Shown here one piece after another: positions 1-8,068 of a DNA stretch of 60,255 bases; within the stretch, counting starts at the first letter, position 1, and each line of letters begins with the position of its first letter. The position numbers and the translations under genes were made by a program. The stretch lies in NCBI RefSeq assembly GCF_000512695.2, contig NZ_AZRW02000038.1, positions 1 to 60,255 of the forward strand, in the 5' to 3' direction. The DNA is from Pseudomonas sp. QTF5. Its GTDB lineage: Bacteria; Pseudomonadota; Gammaproteobacteria; Pseudomonadales; Pseudomonadaceae. A model generated the notes under the pieces. The model did no database searches and was not told where the DNA came from. It saw only the letters and a program-made list of their open reading frames with translations.

Positions 1-33
1 AAACAGTATTGCAGAAAAGGGGGTAACCATAGA

Positions 34-389
34 TGTGGGAGCGGGCTTGCTCGCGAAGGCGGTGTGTCAGTCACAGTGATGTTGGATGTGCTGCCGCCTT
101 CGCGAGCAAGCCCGCTCCCACAGTAGATGTGTGTCGTACGTTGAATCTGTGAACGACAATAATCCCTGTGGGGGCGGGCTTGCCCGCGAAAGCGGGGGGG
201 GGGCAGTCGCAGGGATGTTGGATGTGGTGCCGTCATCGCAGGCAAGCCAGCTCCCACAGGAGGAGCGGTCATATACAAAATCTGTGTACGACACAAATCC
301 TGTGGGAGCGGGCTTGCTCGCGAAAGCGGTGGGTCAGTCACAGTGATGTTGAGTGTGCCGCCGTCTTCGCGAGCAAGCCCGCTCCCACA
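34..389. repeat. Three tandem REPIN elements
   Basis: Three inverted REP pairs lie at 34-122, 167-258 and 301-389. Each opens with a TGTGGGAGCGGGCTTGC-type arm and closes with its reverse complement. The middle copy is degenerate (a G-run after the first arm, and mismatched second arm GCAGGCAAGCCAGC). The spacers between copies (123-166 and 259-300) resemble one another, both carrying an AATCTGTG-ACGACA segment just before the next copy. The array is therefore a unit of about 133 bp repeated, not three independent insertions. There is no gene in 1-404. The last copy ends 16 bp before the stop of the DUF6124 gene and could act as its 3' hairpin. Confidence 0.85.
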
Positions 390-404
390 TTGTTTGCGGT
401 GTGT

Positions 405-776
405 CTACGCCGGGTCGACGTTATCCAGCGCCCGGTTCACCGCCAGCTCCGCCAGCATGATGCTCTGTTGAATCGCCAGCGCCGTGTAGCGCTGCGGGCC
501 GGTCAGGTCGTTGGCGAAATCGCTGGCCAGGACGCTCGCTGTGGCCAACGATTCGTAGGCGTGGGCCAGCAGGCTTTCGGTATCCATGTCCGGGGCGACC
601 ATGAACATCGTGCTGGGGCGACGGGGTTTTTCGGTGTATTGCGCGGGGGGATCGAGGTAGTAGTCGAGGGCGCGTTTTATGGCTTCGCGGTCTTTGAACA
701 GATCGTCGTCGCGCGTTTTTTCCGCTTTGGGAGTGGTGGTGTCGATGGGTGGATCGGGAACTATCTTCTTGCTCAT
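405..776 (-). CDS. DUF6124 family protein
   Basis: This is a 123-residue cytoplasmic protein with no signal peptide or membrane segment. The first 60 residues are charged and proline-rich. The second half carries the conserved core with MFMVAPDMDTESLLAHAYES and a following helix rich in Ala/Leu (AIQQSIMLAELAVNRALD), which I recognise as the Pseudomonas DUF6124 (DUF3077-like) family. The biochemical role is unknown. The ATG at 776 is chosen because family similarity begins there; the frame stays open upstream to 1091 but that part does not look like protein. No good ribosome site precedes this ATG, only a weak AAGAGA about nine bases upstream. The gene stands alone behind a highly structured leader. 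Confidence 0.75.
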   Translation of the reverse strand: MSKKIVPDPPIDTTTPKAEKTRDDDLFKDREAIKRALDYYLDPPAQYTEKPRRPSTMFMVAPDMDTESLLAHAYESLATASVLASDFANDLTGPQRYTALAIQQSIMLAELAVNRALDNVDPA

Positions 777-1016
777 CGGGTGTTGTCTCTTAATTGGAGC
801 CATCCTTTGTCGTTTCTCACGCGACGAAGGGGTGGCAGCTATGTGCGGAGTGAGAAACCGGTCAACACCCAAACCCGGCCGGACCGAAGTCCGCCCGCAC
901 ACAGCCGCCATAGTGCATTGCGGGCAGCGGACAAGCCGGCGGCAATTATGGTGGTACTGGTGTTGGATTAATAGTGTTAACCGGGTTCTCACACCCGATC
1001 GCTGAGTATTCAGCGA
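777..1016 (-). promoter_or_regulatory. Hairpin-rich 5' leader of the DUF6124 gene
   Basis: About 240 bases upstream of the DUF6124 start contain a chain of perfect inverted repeats. They are 1000-1005/1010-1015 (CGCTGA/TCAGCG), 982-986/993-997 (CGGGT/ACCCG), 904-909/938-943 (GCCGCC/GGCGGC), 881-884/889-892 (GGAC/GTCC around a four-base loop), 812-820/850-858 (nine bases) and 778-785/863-870 (eight bases). The last stem ends one base before the start codon. GTCCGC at 889-894 can pair instead with GCGGAC at 927-932, so alternative folds are possible. Function is inferred only: a cis-acting RNA or protein-binding leader. Confidence 0.5.
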
Positions 1017-1023
1017 CAGCCCA

Positions 1024-1052
1024 AGACTAGAGGGCTCGCGTCCGACGAACAA
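1024..1052 (-). promoter_or_regulatory. Candidate sigma-70 promoter for the DUF6124 gene
   Basis: On the minus strand TTGTTC (1047-1052) and TAGTCT (1024-1029) are separated by 17 bases, directly upstream of the hairpin-rich leader. The -10 match is imperfect, so this is a plausible but unproven promoter. Confidence 0.3.
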
Positions 1053-1110
1053 CCTGAAAAAGGCGTGGGAAAGTTCCGTGTTTTGACACATCCGTTAAAC
1101 ATTCAAAAGC

Positions 1111-1162
1111 GGAACGCGGAGCGTCCCTGGCGGCATTCCCCCGCGGGAGAGTGGGAACGATC
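1111..1162. repeat. Degenerate second-class REP
   Basis: The segment contains CGGAGCGTCCC and GTGGGAACGATC, the same words found in the complete element at 4045-4151. Its central palindrome is decayed. It lies in the 516-base non-coding stretch 777-1292, which otherwise holds the DUF6124 leader and the REPIN at 1188-1276. Confidence 0.6.
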
Positions 1163-1187
1163 AAAACAGGCACAGGATCGCAATTCC

Positions 1188-1276
1188 TGTGGGAGCGGGC
1201 TTGCTCGCGAAGAGGGCGGCACATCCGGCATCAATGTGTCTGACCGACCGCTTTTGCGAGCAAGCCCGCTCCCACA
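1188..1276. repeat. REPIN
   Basis: Paired TGTGGGAGCGGGCTTGC arms in inverted orientation around a spacer of about 40 bases. It is located 16 bp beyond the stop of the ABC permease gene and may serve as its 3' hairpin. Confidence 0.85.
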
Positions 1277-1292
1277 GTTTGAAAGCGGTGAG

Positions 1293-2303
1293 TCAGCGAC
1301 GGCGCATCAGGCCGATGAAGAACAACCCGCCAATCGCCGCGGTGGCGACGCCGATGGGCAAGTCTTCCGGGGCGATCAGGGTGCGTGCGGCCACATCGAC
1401 CCAGACGAGGAACAGGCTGCCCAACAAGACGCACACCGGCAGCAATCGCCGGTGTTCAGCCCCAACCAGACGACGCGCAATGTGCGGCACCATCAGCCCG
1501 ACAAACCCGATAGACCCACTAATCGACACCAACACCCCAGTCATCAACGACGCAATCAAAAACACCCGCAGCCGCACGGTGCGAGCATTCAGTCCGAGGG
1601 TCACAGCCGTCTGCTCACCCGCCATTAACGCATTCAACGGCCGAGCCATCCCCAGCAACAACACCAACCCAAGCAACACACTAGCCGCCGGCACCGCGAG
1701 CAATTCCCAGCGTGCCAGCCCGAGCCCGCCAAGCATCCAGAACATCACCGCAGAACTGGCGCGGTGATCACCGAGAAACAACAGCAAATTGGCGATCGCC
1801 ATCATCACGAACGACACCGCCACGCCGCACAACAGCAGCCGATCACTGTCCAGCCGCCCATCGCGATTGGCGATCATCAGCACGATCAACATGCTCAGCA
1901 GCGCGCCGATAAATGCCGCGATCGGCAAGGTCAGCAACCCGACAATCTCACCGACATGCAGCACCACGATCACCGCGCCGAGGGTCGCGCCGGAGGTCAC
2001 ACCGAGCAGGTGCGGATCCGCCAGCGGATTGCGCGTCACCGCTTGCAGCACCGCACCGATCAATGCAAGACCGGCGCCCACCAGCGCGCCGAGCAACATG
2101 CGCGGCACGCGGATCAGCCAGACGATATGTTCCTGCCCGGCCGTCCAGTCCGCAGCACCGAAACCAAAAATCTTGTGCAGCAATATTCGCCACACCACCT
2201 CCACCGGCACCCGCGCCGGGCCGAAGCCCAGCGACACCACGCACGACACCAACAACAGCGCGCCGAGGGCGGTCAGCAACAAGGCATAGCGACGATCGAT
2301 CAT
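1293..2303 (-). CDS. FecCD/BtuC-type ABC importer permease
   Basis: This 336-residue polytopic inner-membrane protein has about ten hydrophobic segments. It carries the FecCD-family signatures RVPRMLLGALVGAGLALIGA, NPLADPHLLGVTSGA and GFVGLMVPHIARRLVG. It forms the membrane channel of a type II importer with the binding protein and ATPase encoded just upstream. Its ATG overlaps the stop of the binding-protein gene by four bases, so translation is probably coupled. The proximity to cobalamin synthesis genes matches PAO1 PA2912-PA2914 and suggests corrinoid or ferric-siderophore uptake. The sequence alone does not decide the substrate. Confidence 0.85.
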   Translation of the reverse strand: MIDRRYALLLTALGALLLVSCVVSLGFGPARVPVEVVWRILLHKIFGFGAADWTAGQEHIVWLIRVPRMLLGALVGAGLALIGAVLQAVTRNPLADPHLLGVTSGATLGAVIVVLHVGEIVGLLTLPIAAFIGALLSMLIVLMIANRDGRLDSDRLLLCGVAVSFVMMAIANLLLFLGDHRASSAVMFWMLGGLGLARWELLAVPAASVLLGLVLLLGMARPLNALMAGEQTAVTLGLNARTVRLRVFLIASLMTGVLVSISGSIGFVGLMVPHIARRLVGAEHRRLLPVCVLLGSLFLVWVDVAARTLIAPEDLPIGVATAAIGGLFFIGLMRRR

Positions 2304-3247
2304 TCGCCGTGGAAACCCTTGGCCAGGGTTTCGACCGCCAACACGTTGTCGATCCCGGGCGTGGCCTGCACGTACGGAATGACGATGAAACGCTGGTTCT
2401 TGATCGCGTCCACCGATTGCAGGGCCTGGTTGTTCAGCAGGAATTGCTCCTTTTGCGCGGCGGTGACTTCGCCGTAATCAACGATCACGATCACCTGCGG
2501 ATTGCGCTCGACCACGTTCTCCCAATTTACCCGCGTCCAGCTCGCCTCGACGTCGTCGAGGATATTGCGCCCACCGGCGGCATCGATCAGCGCTTGAGGC
2601 ATGCCGAGACGACCGGAAGTCATGGCCCGGTCTTCACCACTGTCGTAGAGAAACACCCGAGGCTTGTCCATTGGCAGATCCTTGCGCACCTCGGCGACTT
2701 GCGCCTGCATCTTGGCGATCACGGTGTTGGCGCGGTCCTGCACGTCGAAGATTTTCCCGAGGTTGCGCAGGTCGTTATAGGTGTCTTCCAGACTGGCTGG
2801 CGGGCGCTTCATGACGAAGGCGCAGGACTCGGTGAGTTCGTAGACGTTGATGCCCAGCGGTTGCAGGGTTTGGGGGGTGAGATCACCGCCGACACGCATG
2901 CCGTAATCCCAACCGGCGAAGAAGAAATCGACGTTGGCGTTGAGCAGGGTTTCCACCGACGGGTACTTGGCCGCCAACTCCGGCAAGCCATCGAGGATGA
3001 TCTGCATCTCGGGTGTCACCGACTTCCAGCCCGTCACGCCGCTATACCCGGCCATCCTTGGTTTGAGACCGAGGGCGAGCATCATCTGGGTCATGTTGAT
3101 GTCATGGCTGACCGCGTGTTTCGGCGCTGCCTTGAAGGTGACTTCGCGGTTGCAGCTCTGGACGGTCAGCGGGTAATGAGTGGCCTCGGCCAATGCTTGG
3201 GCACTGCCCAGCAACAGAGCGACGCAAAACAGGGAACGCAAAGTCAT
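2300..3247 (-). CDS. Periplasmic FecB/BtuF-type substrate-binding protein
   Basis: This 315-residue protein begins with a clear cleavable signal peptide (MTLRSLFCVALLLGSAQALA). It continues with the two-lobed helical-backbone binding-protein fold (Peripla_BP_2). In it the segment VDFFFAGWDYGMRVGGDL and the later VIVIVDYGEV mark the conserved strands. No lipobox is visible, so it should be soluble in the periplasm. It would deliver substrate to the adjacent permease and ATPase. Genes on both sides overlap by four bases. The substrate is unassigned: iron-siderophore, haem or corrinoid are all compatible with the family. The linkage to cob genes is the only hint in favour of a corrinoid. Confidence 0.8.
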   Translation of the reverse strand: MTLRSLFCVALLLGSAQALAEATHYPLTVQSCNREVTFKAAPKHAVSHDINMTQMMLALGLKPRMAGYSGVTGWKSVTPEMQIILDGLPELAAKYPSVETLLNANVDFFFAGWDYGMRVGGDLTPQTLQPLGINVYELTESCAFVMKRPPASLEDTYNDLRNLGKIFDVQDRANTVIAKMQAQVAEVRKDLPMDKPRVFLYDSGEDRAMTSGRLGMPQALIDAAGGRNILDDVEASWTRVNWENVVERNPQVIVIVDYGEVTAAQKEQFLLNNQALQSVDAIKNQRFIVIPYVQATPGIDNVLAVETLAKGFHGE

Positions 3248-4032
3248 GGTTGGGTTATCCAGGTGATTCGTGGGTAGCCGTGCAAGGGGTGGTCATCGAT
3301 CAGGGCGTCGACGCCGAACACGTTGTGCAGCAGTTGTGCGGTCAGGACTTCTTTGGGCGGGCCGCTGGCCACGATGCGCCCGTGATTGATCACGTACAGC
3401 CGATCACAGAAGGCCGCCGCCAGATTGAGGTCGTGAATACTCGCCAGCGTGCCGATCTGCAGACGCTTGACCAGTTGCAACAGCTCCAGCTGATAGCGGG
3501 GGTCGAGGTGATTGGTCGGCTCGTCGAGGATCAGCAATTGCGGTTGTTGAGCCAGCGCGCGGGCGAGGATTACCCGCTGTTTTTCACCACCGGAAAGGGT
3601 GGCGAAGGCGTGGTCTTCGAAGCCCTTGAGGCCGACCGATTCGAGGGCGTGGGTCGCGAGTTTTCGGTCTTCAAGGGTGTCGCCATCAAACAGGCCTTTG
3701 TGCGGCGTGCGGCCCATGGCGACCACTTCCTCGACGGTCAGGCCGAAGGCATCGGGGAATTCCTGCAACACCACCGCGATGCGTTGCGCGCACCAGCGTG
3801 AGGATTGCTTCCAGACGTTGTGGTGATCGAGTTTGACCTCCCCGCTTTCCGGTTTGCTGAAGCGATAGGCGCAACGCAAGAGGCTGGTTTTGCCGCTGCC
3901 GTTGGGGCCGATCAACCCGACGAACTCACCGGCGGCCACGTGCAGCGATGCGTCACGCAGCTGGAACTGGTGATGGCAATGGCCGTGGCCCAGGGGTGTC
4001 CAGGCGAGGTTCGAGAGGTTCAGCGAGGTCAT
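3244..4032 (-). CDS. ABC importer ATP-binding protein (FecE/BtuD type)
   Basis: This 262-residue ATPase has a Walker A loop GPNGSGKTSLL near residue 40, the signature LSGGEKQRV, and Walker B LLILDEPTNHLD. The switch histidine lies in SIHDLNLAA. I start it at the ATG at 4032, after a weak GGGA, because the eight extra upstream codons run into a REP element. It is the first gene of the importer operon ATPase-binding protein-permease, with four-base overlaps throughout. The N-terminal region has a histidine-rich patch (HGHCHHQF near residues 15-22), unusual in this family and possibly fortuitous. Confidence 0.85.
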   Translation of the reverse strand: MTSLNLSNLAWTPLGHGHCHHQFQLRDASLHVAAGEFVGLIGPNGSGKTSLLRCAYRFSKPESGEVKLDHHNVWKQSSRWCAQRIAVVLQEFPDAFGLTVEEVVAMGRTPHKGLFDGDTLEDRKLATHALESVGLKGFEDHAFATLSGGEKQRVILARALAQQPQLLILDEPTNHLDPRYQLELLQLVKRLQIGTLASIHDLNLAAAFCDRLYVINHGRIVASGPPKEVLTAQLLHNVFGVDALIDDHPLHGYPRITWITQP

Positions 4033-4044
4033 TTCATTCCCAAC

Positions 4045-4151
4045 GATCGTTCCCACGCTCTGCGTGGGAAGGCATCAATGGACGCTCTGCGTCCGCTTTT
4101 GGGACGCGGAGCGTCCCGGGCTGCATTCCCACGCAGAGCGTGGGAACGATC
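4045..4151. repeat. REP element, GATCGTTCCCACGC class
   Basis: Two arms, GATCGTTCCCACGCTCTGCG and its complement, flank an inner palindrome containing GGACGCTCTGCGTCC and GGGACGCGGAGCGTCCC. It sits in the 190-base gap between the importer operon and the PepSY gene. It is a second REP class, distinct from the GTGGGAGCGGGC class. Confidence 0.8.
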
Positions 4152-4222
4152 AATCGGCGGTGACTAAGAAAGATCGCGGTTCGCATTGTATTGGCTTTGC
4201 GCGTACGCGTATCTCGCCTGTT

Positions 4223-5602
4223 TCATGATGAAGGTGAGGTGGATTCAGTTTGCCGGCTAGAACGCGACAGCAGCACTCGATCCAATACCCACACGACCAC
4301 CAGCGAAGCCCCCACCAACGGAAAAATCACCGCCAGCCCGAGCATGATAACCATCGCGGTTTTCCATTTCGGCAGGTCATGACGCAACGGCGGTACACCG
4401 AACTTACCCTGTGGCCGGCGCTTCCACCAGATCACTACACCGCTGACGGCGCTGAGCAAAATCATCAGGCAGATCAGCAGCACGATAATTTGATTGAACG
4501 GGCCGAACATCTTGCCTTCGTGCAGCATCACGCCGATTTCCGTGGCACGGGCGACCGTGCCGTATTGCTCGTAGCGCACGTCGGCGAGGACGTCGCCGGT
4601 GTACTGGTCGACATGCAGGGTGGCGTCGTTGCGTGGGTCGTCGGCGAATAGCGCGATGGTGAACACGCCCGTGGCCGTGGTCGGGAAGGTGATGCTGTAG
4701 CCGGGCTCGACCTTGCGCTGCACGGCGATGTTTTGCACGTCTTGCAGGCTGATGGTCGGTGCCGCTGGGCCGGCTTGCGTGCTGGCGTGGGCCATGTGTT
4801 CGGCGTGGTCGCCGGACATCGGCATCGGCGTGTTTTCCATGGCCCACGGAACGGTCTGGCGCGTGGCGCTGTTGAGGCTGCGGGCCTCGACGTCGGACTT
4901 CGGCACGTCATTCCACATGGCTACCGGGAAGCGGTTCCAGAGGTCGGCGTATTGCTTGCCCCAGAACCCGGTCCAGGTCATGCCGCTGAGCAGCATCACC
5001 AGCAGCAACGCCGCGCCCCAGAACCCGGTCACCGCGTGCAGGTCACGCCAAAGCACTCGGCCACGACTGTACAAGCGTGGCCAGAGAATCCCGGCGGACT
5101 GGCCGCGCGGCCACCATAAAAATACTCCGGAAACCACCAGCACGACGCCCCAACCGGCGGCCAGTTCCACCAGCCGATCACCGACGGTGCCGATCATCAA
5201 CTCGCCGTGAATCGAGCGCGCGACTGCTTGCAGGTTCTTCTTCGCATCTTGCTCGCCGAGGATGTCGCCGTGGTACGGATCGATGAACACGTTCAGTTCA
5301 TGACCTTCATTGATCACCACAAATTGCGCACTGCGTTCGGCGTTCACCGGCGGCAGGTACTGTTTGATCTGGCCTTGTGGATAGGCCTCTTTCACCCGCT
5401 TGAGCAGGTCGTCGGCGGAGACTTTGTGATGAGCGGCCGGGACATTCAGCAGGCTGCCGTACATCAACGGATCGAGTTGCGGTTTGAACAGGTAGATGAT
5501 GCCGGTCAGGGCCAGCATCACCATGAATGGCGCGACGAACAGGCCGGCATAGAAATGCCAGCGCCAGGCCAGGTTGTAGAAATTCGGTTTGGGCTGTTTC
5601 AT
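4223..5602 (-). CDS. PepSY-associated membrane protein (PiuB/PA3789-like)
   Basis: This 459-residue inner-membrane protein has a PepSY-TM layout. TM1 is at about residues 15-37 (YAGLFVAPFMVMLALTGIIY), followed by a periplasmic PepSY stretch, two central TMs, a second periplasmic part, and two C-terminal TMs near residues 365-430. A His/Met-rich insert MPMSGDHAEHMAHA fits copper handling. It is encoded right after oprC on the same strand, as PA3789 is beside oprC in PAO1. The family is thought to act in reduction or release of metals imported by TonB receptors; the exact reaction here is not established. Confidence 0.8.
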   Translation of the reverse strand: MKQPKPNFYNLAWRWHFYAGLFVAPFMVMLALTGIIYLFKPQLDPLMYGSLLNVPAAHHKVSADDLLKRVKEAYPQGQIKQYLPPVNAERSAQFVVINEGHELNVFIDPYHGDILGEQDAKKNLQAVARSIHGELMIGTVGDRLVELAAGWGVVLVVSGVFLWWPRGQSAGILWPRLYSRGRVLWRDLHAVTGFWGAALLLVMLLSGMTWTGFWGKQYADLWNRFPVAMWNDVPKSDVEARSLNSATRQTVPWAMENTPMPMSGDHAEHMAHASTQAGPAAPTISLQDVQNIAVQRKVEPGYSITFPTTATGVFTIALFADDPRNDATLHVDQYTGDVLADVRYEQYGTVARATEIGVMLHEGKMFGPFNQIIVLLICLMILLSAVSGVVIWWKRRPQGKFGVPPLRHDLPKWKTAMVIMLGLAVIFPLVGASLVVVWVLDRVLLSRSSRQTESTSPSS

Positions 5603-5657
5603 TCGTGTGCTCCGCTAGGCGTGGTTCTTTATTGTTTAGTGCGGTTGCTGCGCAACC

Positions 5658-5722
5658 GATCGCGGGCAAGCCCGCTCCCACAGGTTCAACGCCGCCCATG
5701 TGGGAGCGGGCTTGTCCGCGAT
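5658..5722. repeat. Head-to-head REP pair
   Basis: Two REPs of the CGGGCAAGCCCGCTCCCACA class stand in the reverse order to a REPIN: the closing arm at 5659-5682, then the opening arm at 5698-5722, with a 15-base spacer. They occupy the gap between oprC and the PepSY gene. Confidence 0.75.
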
Positions 5723-5726
5723 GCTC

Positions 5727-7844
5727 TTAGAAGCTCATATCCACCTTGGTCCAGAGCGTGCGCCCCGGTTCGTTGATGGCTTGCGGATCATTGGCCGGAA
5801 AACCGAAACCGGCGTTGCCCGCCAGGTTCAAGTGTTCGGCGTAAGCCTTGCCAAACAGGTTGTCGACGCCACTGCTGACCTTCCAGTTCTTGTTGATCCG
5901 GTACGCGCCGTTGAGCGAGAACACGCCAAAACCCGAGCTCGTGTCGAAGTCTTTGCCGACCACGTTGCCCTTGTTCTGGTCGATACGGTTTTGCGCCGCA
6001 ACCACGCGCCACAAAGCGCCAGCGCTCCAGTTGTCTTCGCTGTAGGTCAGGCCGAAACGTGCATCCAGCGGTGGCATCTGCGGCAGGGCACTGCCGTCGC
6101 TGCTGTTCTTGCCCCAGGCGTAGGCCAGGGTCGCGTCGGCTTTCCAGTTGGCCGTCAGCTTGTAGGCCGCACCGAGTTCGCCGCCCATGATTCGCGCGTC
6201 GATGTTCTCGGCTTGCGAGGTCATGCCCATCATCCCCGGCGTGTAGTTGAACAGGATGTAATCGCGCACCTGGCCGACGTAACCCGAGGCCCAGGCTTCG
6301 AGGTCTTCGGTCTTGTATTGCAGGCCGAAGTCGAGCTGGGTTGTTTTCTCCGGTTTGATCGAGTCGAACGCATTCACCGAACCGGCAGGGCCTGAGTTGG
6401 GCGAAAACAGCTCCCAGTAATCCGGGAAACGCTGGGAGTGACCGAGGCCCGCATACAGCGTGGTCGGGCTGTCAGCCAGGTCATGCTCGTAACGGACGAA
6501 ACCGCTGGGCAAAGTGTCGGCGCGGGTGTCGTCGGCCGTCGGGTTTGGGCGGGCCATCATCCCGGAGCCGATGGTCTGCCGATAATCCTTGGCCGACGCG
6601 CGATCCAGTCGTGCACCGGTGATCAGCCGATCACGGTCGGCGGCGTACCAGGTCAGTTCGCTGAACACGCCGTAGTTGTGGAAGTCGGCGTCCTTGTTGC
6701 GCGGCACATCCTTGTAGGCGTCGACGCCCATCGCGCTGCGTTGGCGATGTTCGTTGGTTTGCGCATCCAGGCCACTGATCAGCTGCACATCGGCCCAGCG
6801 CCAGGTGGCTTTGATCCGCGCGCCGAGGGTCCGGCGGTCGACGTTGGAGGCCATGGGGCCGGCCATCATCCCCGTGCCGGACGGCGTGCGCAGGGTGTAG
6901 TTGTCCATCACGTGGTCGGCGTAGTTGTAGTAGACCTGCGCCTCGATCTTATCCAGCACCTCACCGATGTTTGACTGTTCGAAGCGCAGACCCAGGCTTT
7001 CGCGCAAGAACTGCGAACCGTCCATGCTGCGCCCGGCGTAACGGGCTTCGCCATCGCCCTTGCCGGCGGTCAGCTCCAGCAGCGTGTCGACGCTCGGGGT
7101 CCAGCCGACAGCGACGTCACCGTTCCACTTGTCATAGCGCGAGGGCACGGTGTCGTTGTTGCCGTCCTTGTAGTCGTCGGAATGCGCGGTGTTGCCGATC
7201 ACGCGCACGTAACCCAGCGGCCCGCCGGCAGCGGCGTCCACTACTTTGTCGAAGCGCCCGTTGGAACCGGCCAGCACGCTGGCGTTTACCCGGGTGCCGA
7301 GTTCGCCGAAGCTTTCCGGCTCACGGTCGAACAGGACGGTGCCGGCCGATGCGCCGGGGCCCCAGAGCACGGTTTGCGGGCCTTTGATGACGGTGAGTTT
7401 GTCGTAGGTTTCCGGTGAAATGTACGAAGTCGGCGCATCCATGCGGCCGGGGCAGGCGCCGAGCATCATGCTGCCGTTGGTGAGGATATTCAGTCGCGAG
7501 CCGAACATGCCGCGCAGCACCGGATCTCCGTTGGTGCCGCCGTTGCGCACCAGCGCGAAGCCGGGGATGGTCTTCAGATAATCGCCACCGTCACTGGCCG
7601 GCACTGGTTGGCGCGGGTCCTTGGGGTTGGTGACGATGGTCAGTGGCGAACTCGGCGCGATGGCGGTGATCACCGTCGGGCTCAGTTCTTCGGTGTGGCC
7701 GGCGTGTTCATCGGCCAGCACCATCGGTGTCAGCAGCAAGCCGCAAAGAATGGCCGTGGCGCGCCTGAAACGAACGCGAGATTCGTTCAGGGCAAAAGAA
7801 GCCTGGGCAGCGCCCAAACGTGTGTCAGCAGAAAACCTGGACAT
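5727..7844 (-). CDS. oprC: TonB-dependent copper receptor OprC
   Basis: This is a 705-residue outer-membrane receptor: signal peptide, plug domain (TVITAI..., ending about residue 165) and 22-strand barrel ending in KVDMSF with the terminal aromatic typical of OMPs. A CxxxM motif at C131-M135 (ACPGRM) and an HxM motif at H311-M313 (HVM) are spaced exactly 180 residues apart. This matches the copper site C143/M147/H323/M325 described for P. aeruginosa OprC. Several Met pairs (TPGMMGM, SGMMARP) add to the copper signature. The start could also be 7856 (four more codons); neither has a strong ribosome site. The long open stretch upstream to 8243 is REP-derived. Confidence 0.9.
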   Translation of the reverse strand: MSRFSADTRLGAAQASFALNESRVRFRRATAILCGLLLTPMVLADEHAGHTEELSPTVITAIAPSSPLTIVTNPKDPRQPVPASDGGDYLKTIPGFALVRNGGTNGDPVLRGMFGSRLNILTNGSMMLGACPGRMDAPTSYISPETYDKLTVIKGPQTVLWGPGASAGTVLFDREPESFGELGTRVNASVLAGSNGRFDKVVDAAAGGPLGYVRVIGNTAHSDDYKDGNNDTVPSRYDKWNGDVAVGWTPSVDTLLELTAGKGDGEARYAGRSMDGSQFLRESLGLRFEQSNIGEVLDKIEAQVYYNYADHVMDNYTLRTPSGTGMMAGPMASNVDRRTLGARIKATWRWADVQLISGLDAQTNEHRQRSAMGVDAYKDVPRNKDADFHNYGVFSELTWYAADRDRLITGARLDRASAKDYRQTIGSGMMARPNPTADDTRADTLPSGFVRYEHDLADSPTTLYAGLGHSQRFPDYWELFSPNSGPAGSVNAFDSIKPEKTTQLDFGLQYKTEDLEAWASGYVGQVRDYILFNYTPGMMGMTSQAENIDARIMGGELGAAYKLTANWKADATLAYAWGKNSSDGSALPQMPPLDARFGLTYSEDNWSAGALWRVVAAQNRIDQNKGNVVGKDFDTSSGFGVFSLNGAYRINKNWKVSSGVDNLFGKAYAEHLNLAGNAGFGFPANDPQAINEPGRTLWTKVDMSF

Positions 7845-7898
7845 GACAATTTCCATCGAACAGTCGTAAACGACACGGCCGGCAGCCGACACAATGCT

Positions 7899-8023
7899 TG
7901 TGGGAACCAGCTTTTTTGTGGCGAGGGAGCTTGCTCCCGCTGGGCTGCGCAGCGGCCCTTTTGTGAGTGCTGCGCACTCAAGCGGGAGCAAGCTCCCTCG
8001 CCACAAAAAAGCTCGCTCCCACA
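7899..8023. repeat. REP pair, GGCGAGGGAGCTTGCTCCCGC class
   Basis: A third REP class: TGTGGCGAGGGAGCTTGC at 7917 and its complement ending at 8005. It is nested within an outer pair (TGTGGGA...AGCTTTTTT at 7899 and AAAAAAGCTCGCTCCCACA ending at 8023). It lies in the 224-base gap upstream of oprC. Confidence 0.8.
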
Positions 8024-8068
8024 GGTTGCTTGGGTGTCTTCGGGCCGTGTGAAGTCGGAGGTGGGTGT

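Noticed and set aside
34..389. Repeats could be read as a CRISPR array
   Set aside because: The units are inverted palindromic REPINs, not short direct repeats with unique spacers, and no cas genes are present.
168..971. Long open frame on the plus strand (267 codons) over the left end
   Set aside because: It runs through REPINs and the antisense of the DUF6124 gene and its leader; composition is not protein-like and no ribosome site is seen.
1913..3277. 454-codon frame opposite the ABC permease and binding protein
   Set aside because: Antisense shadow of two well-identified genes, caused by GC-rich codon bias.
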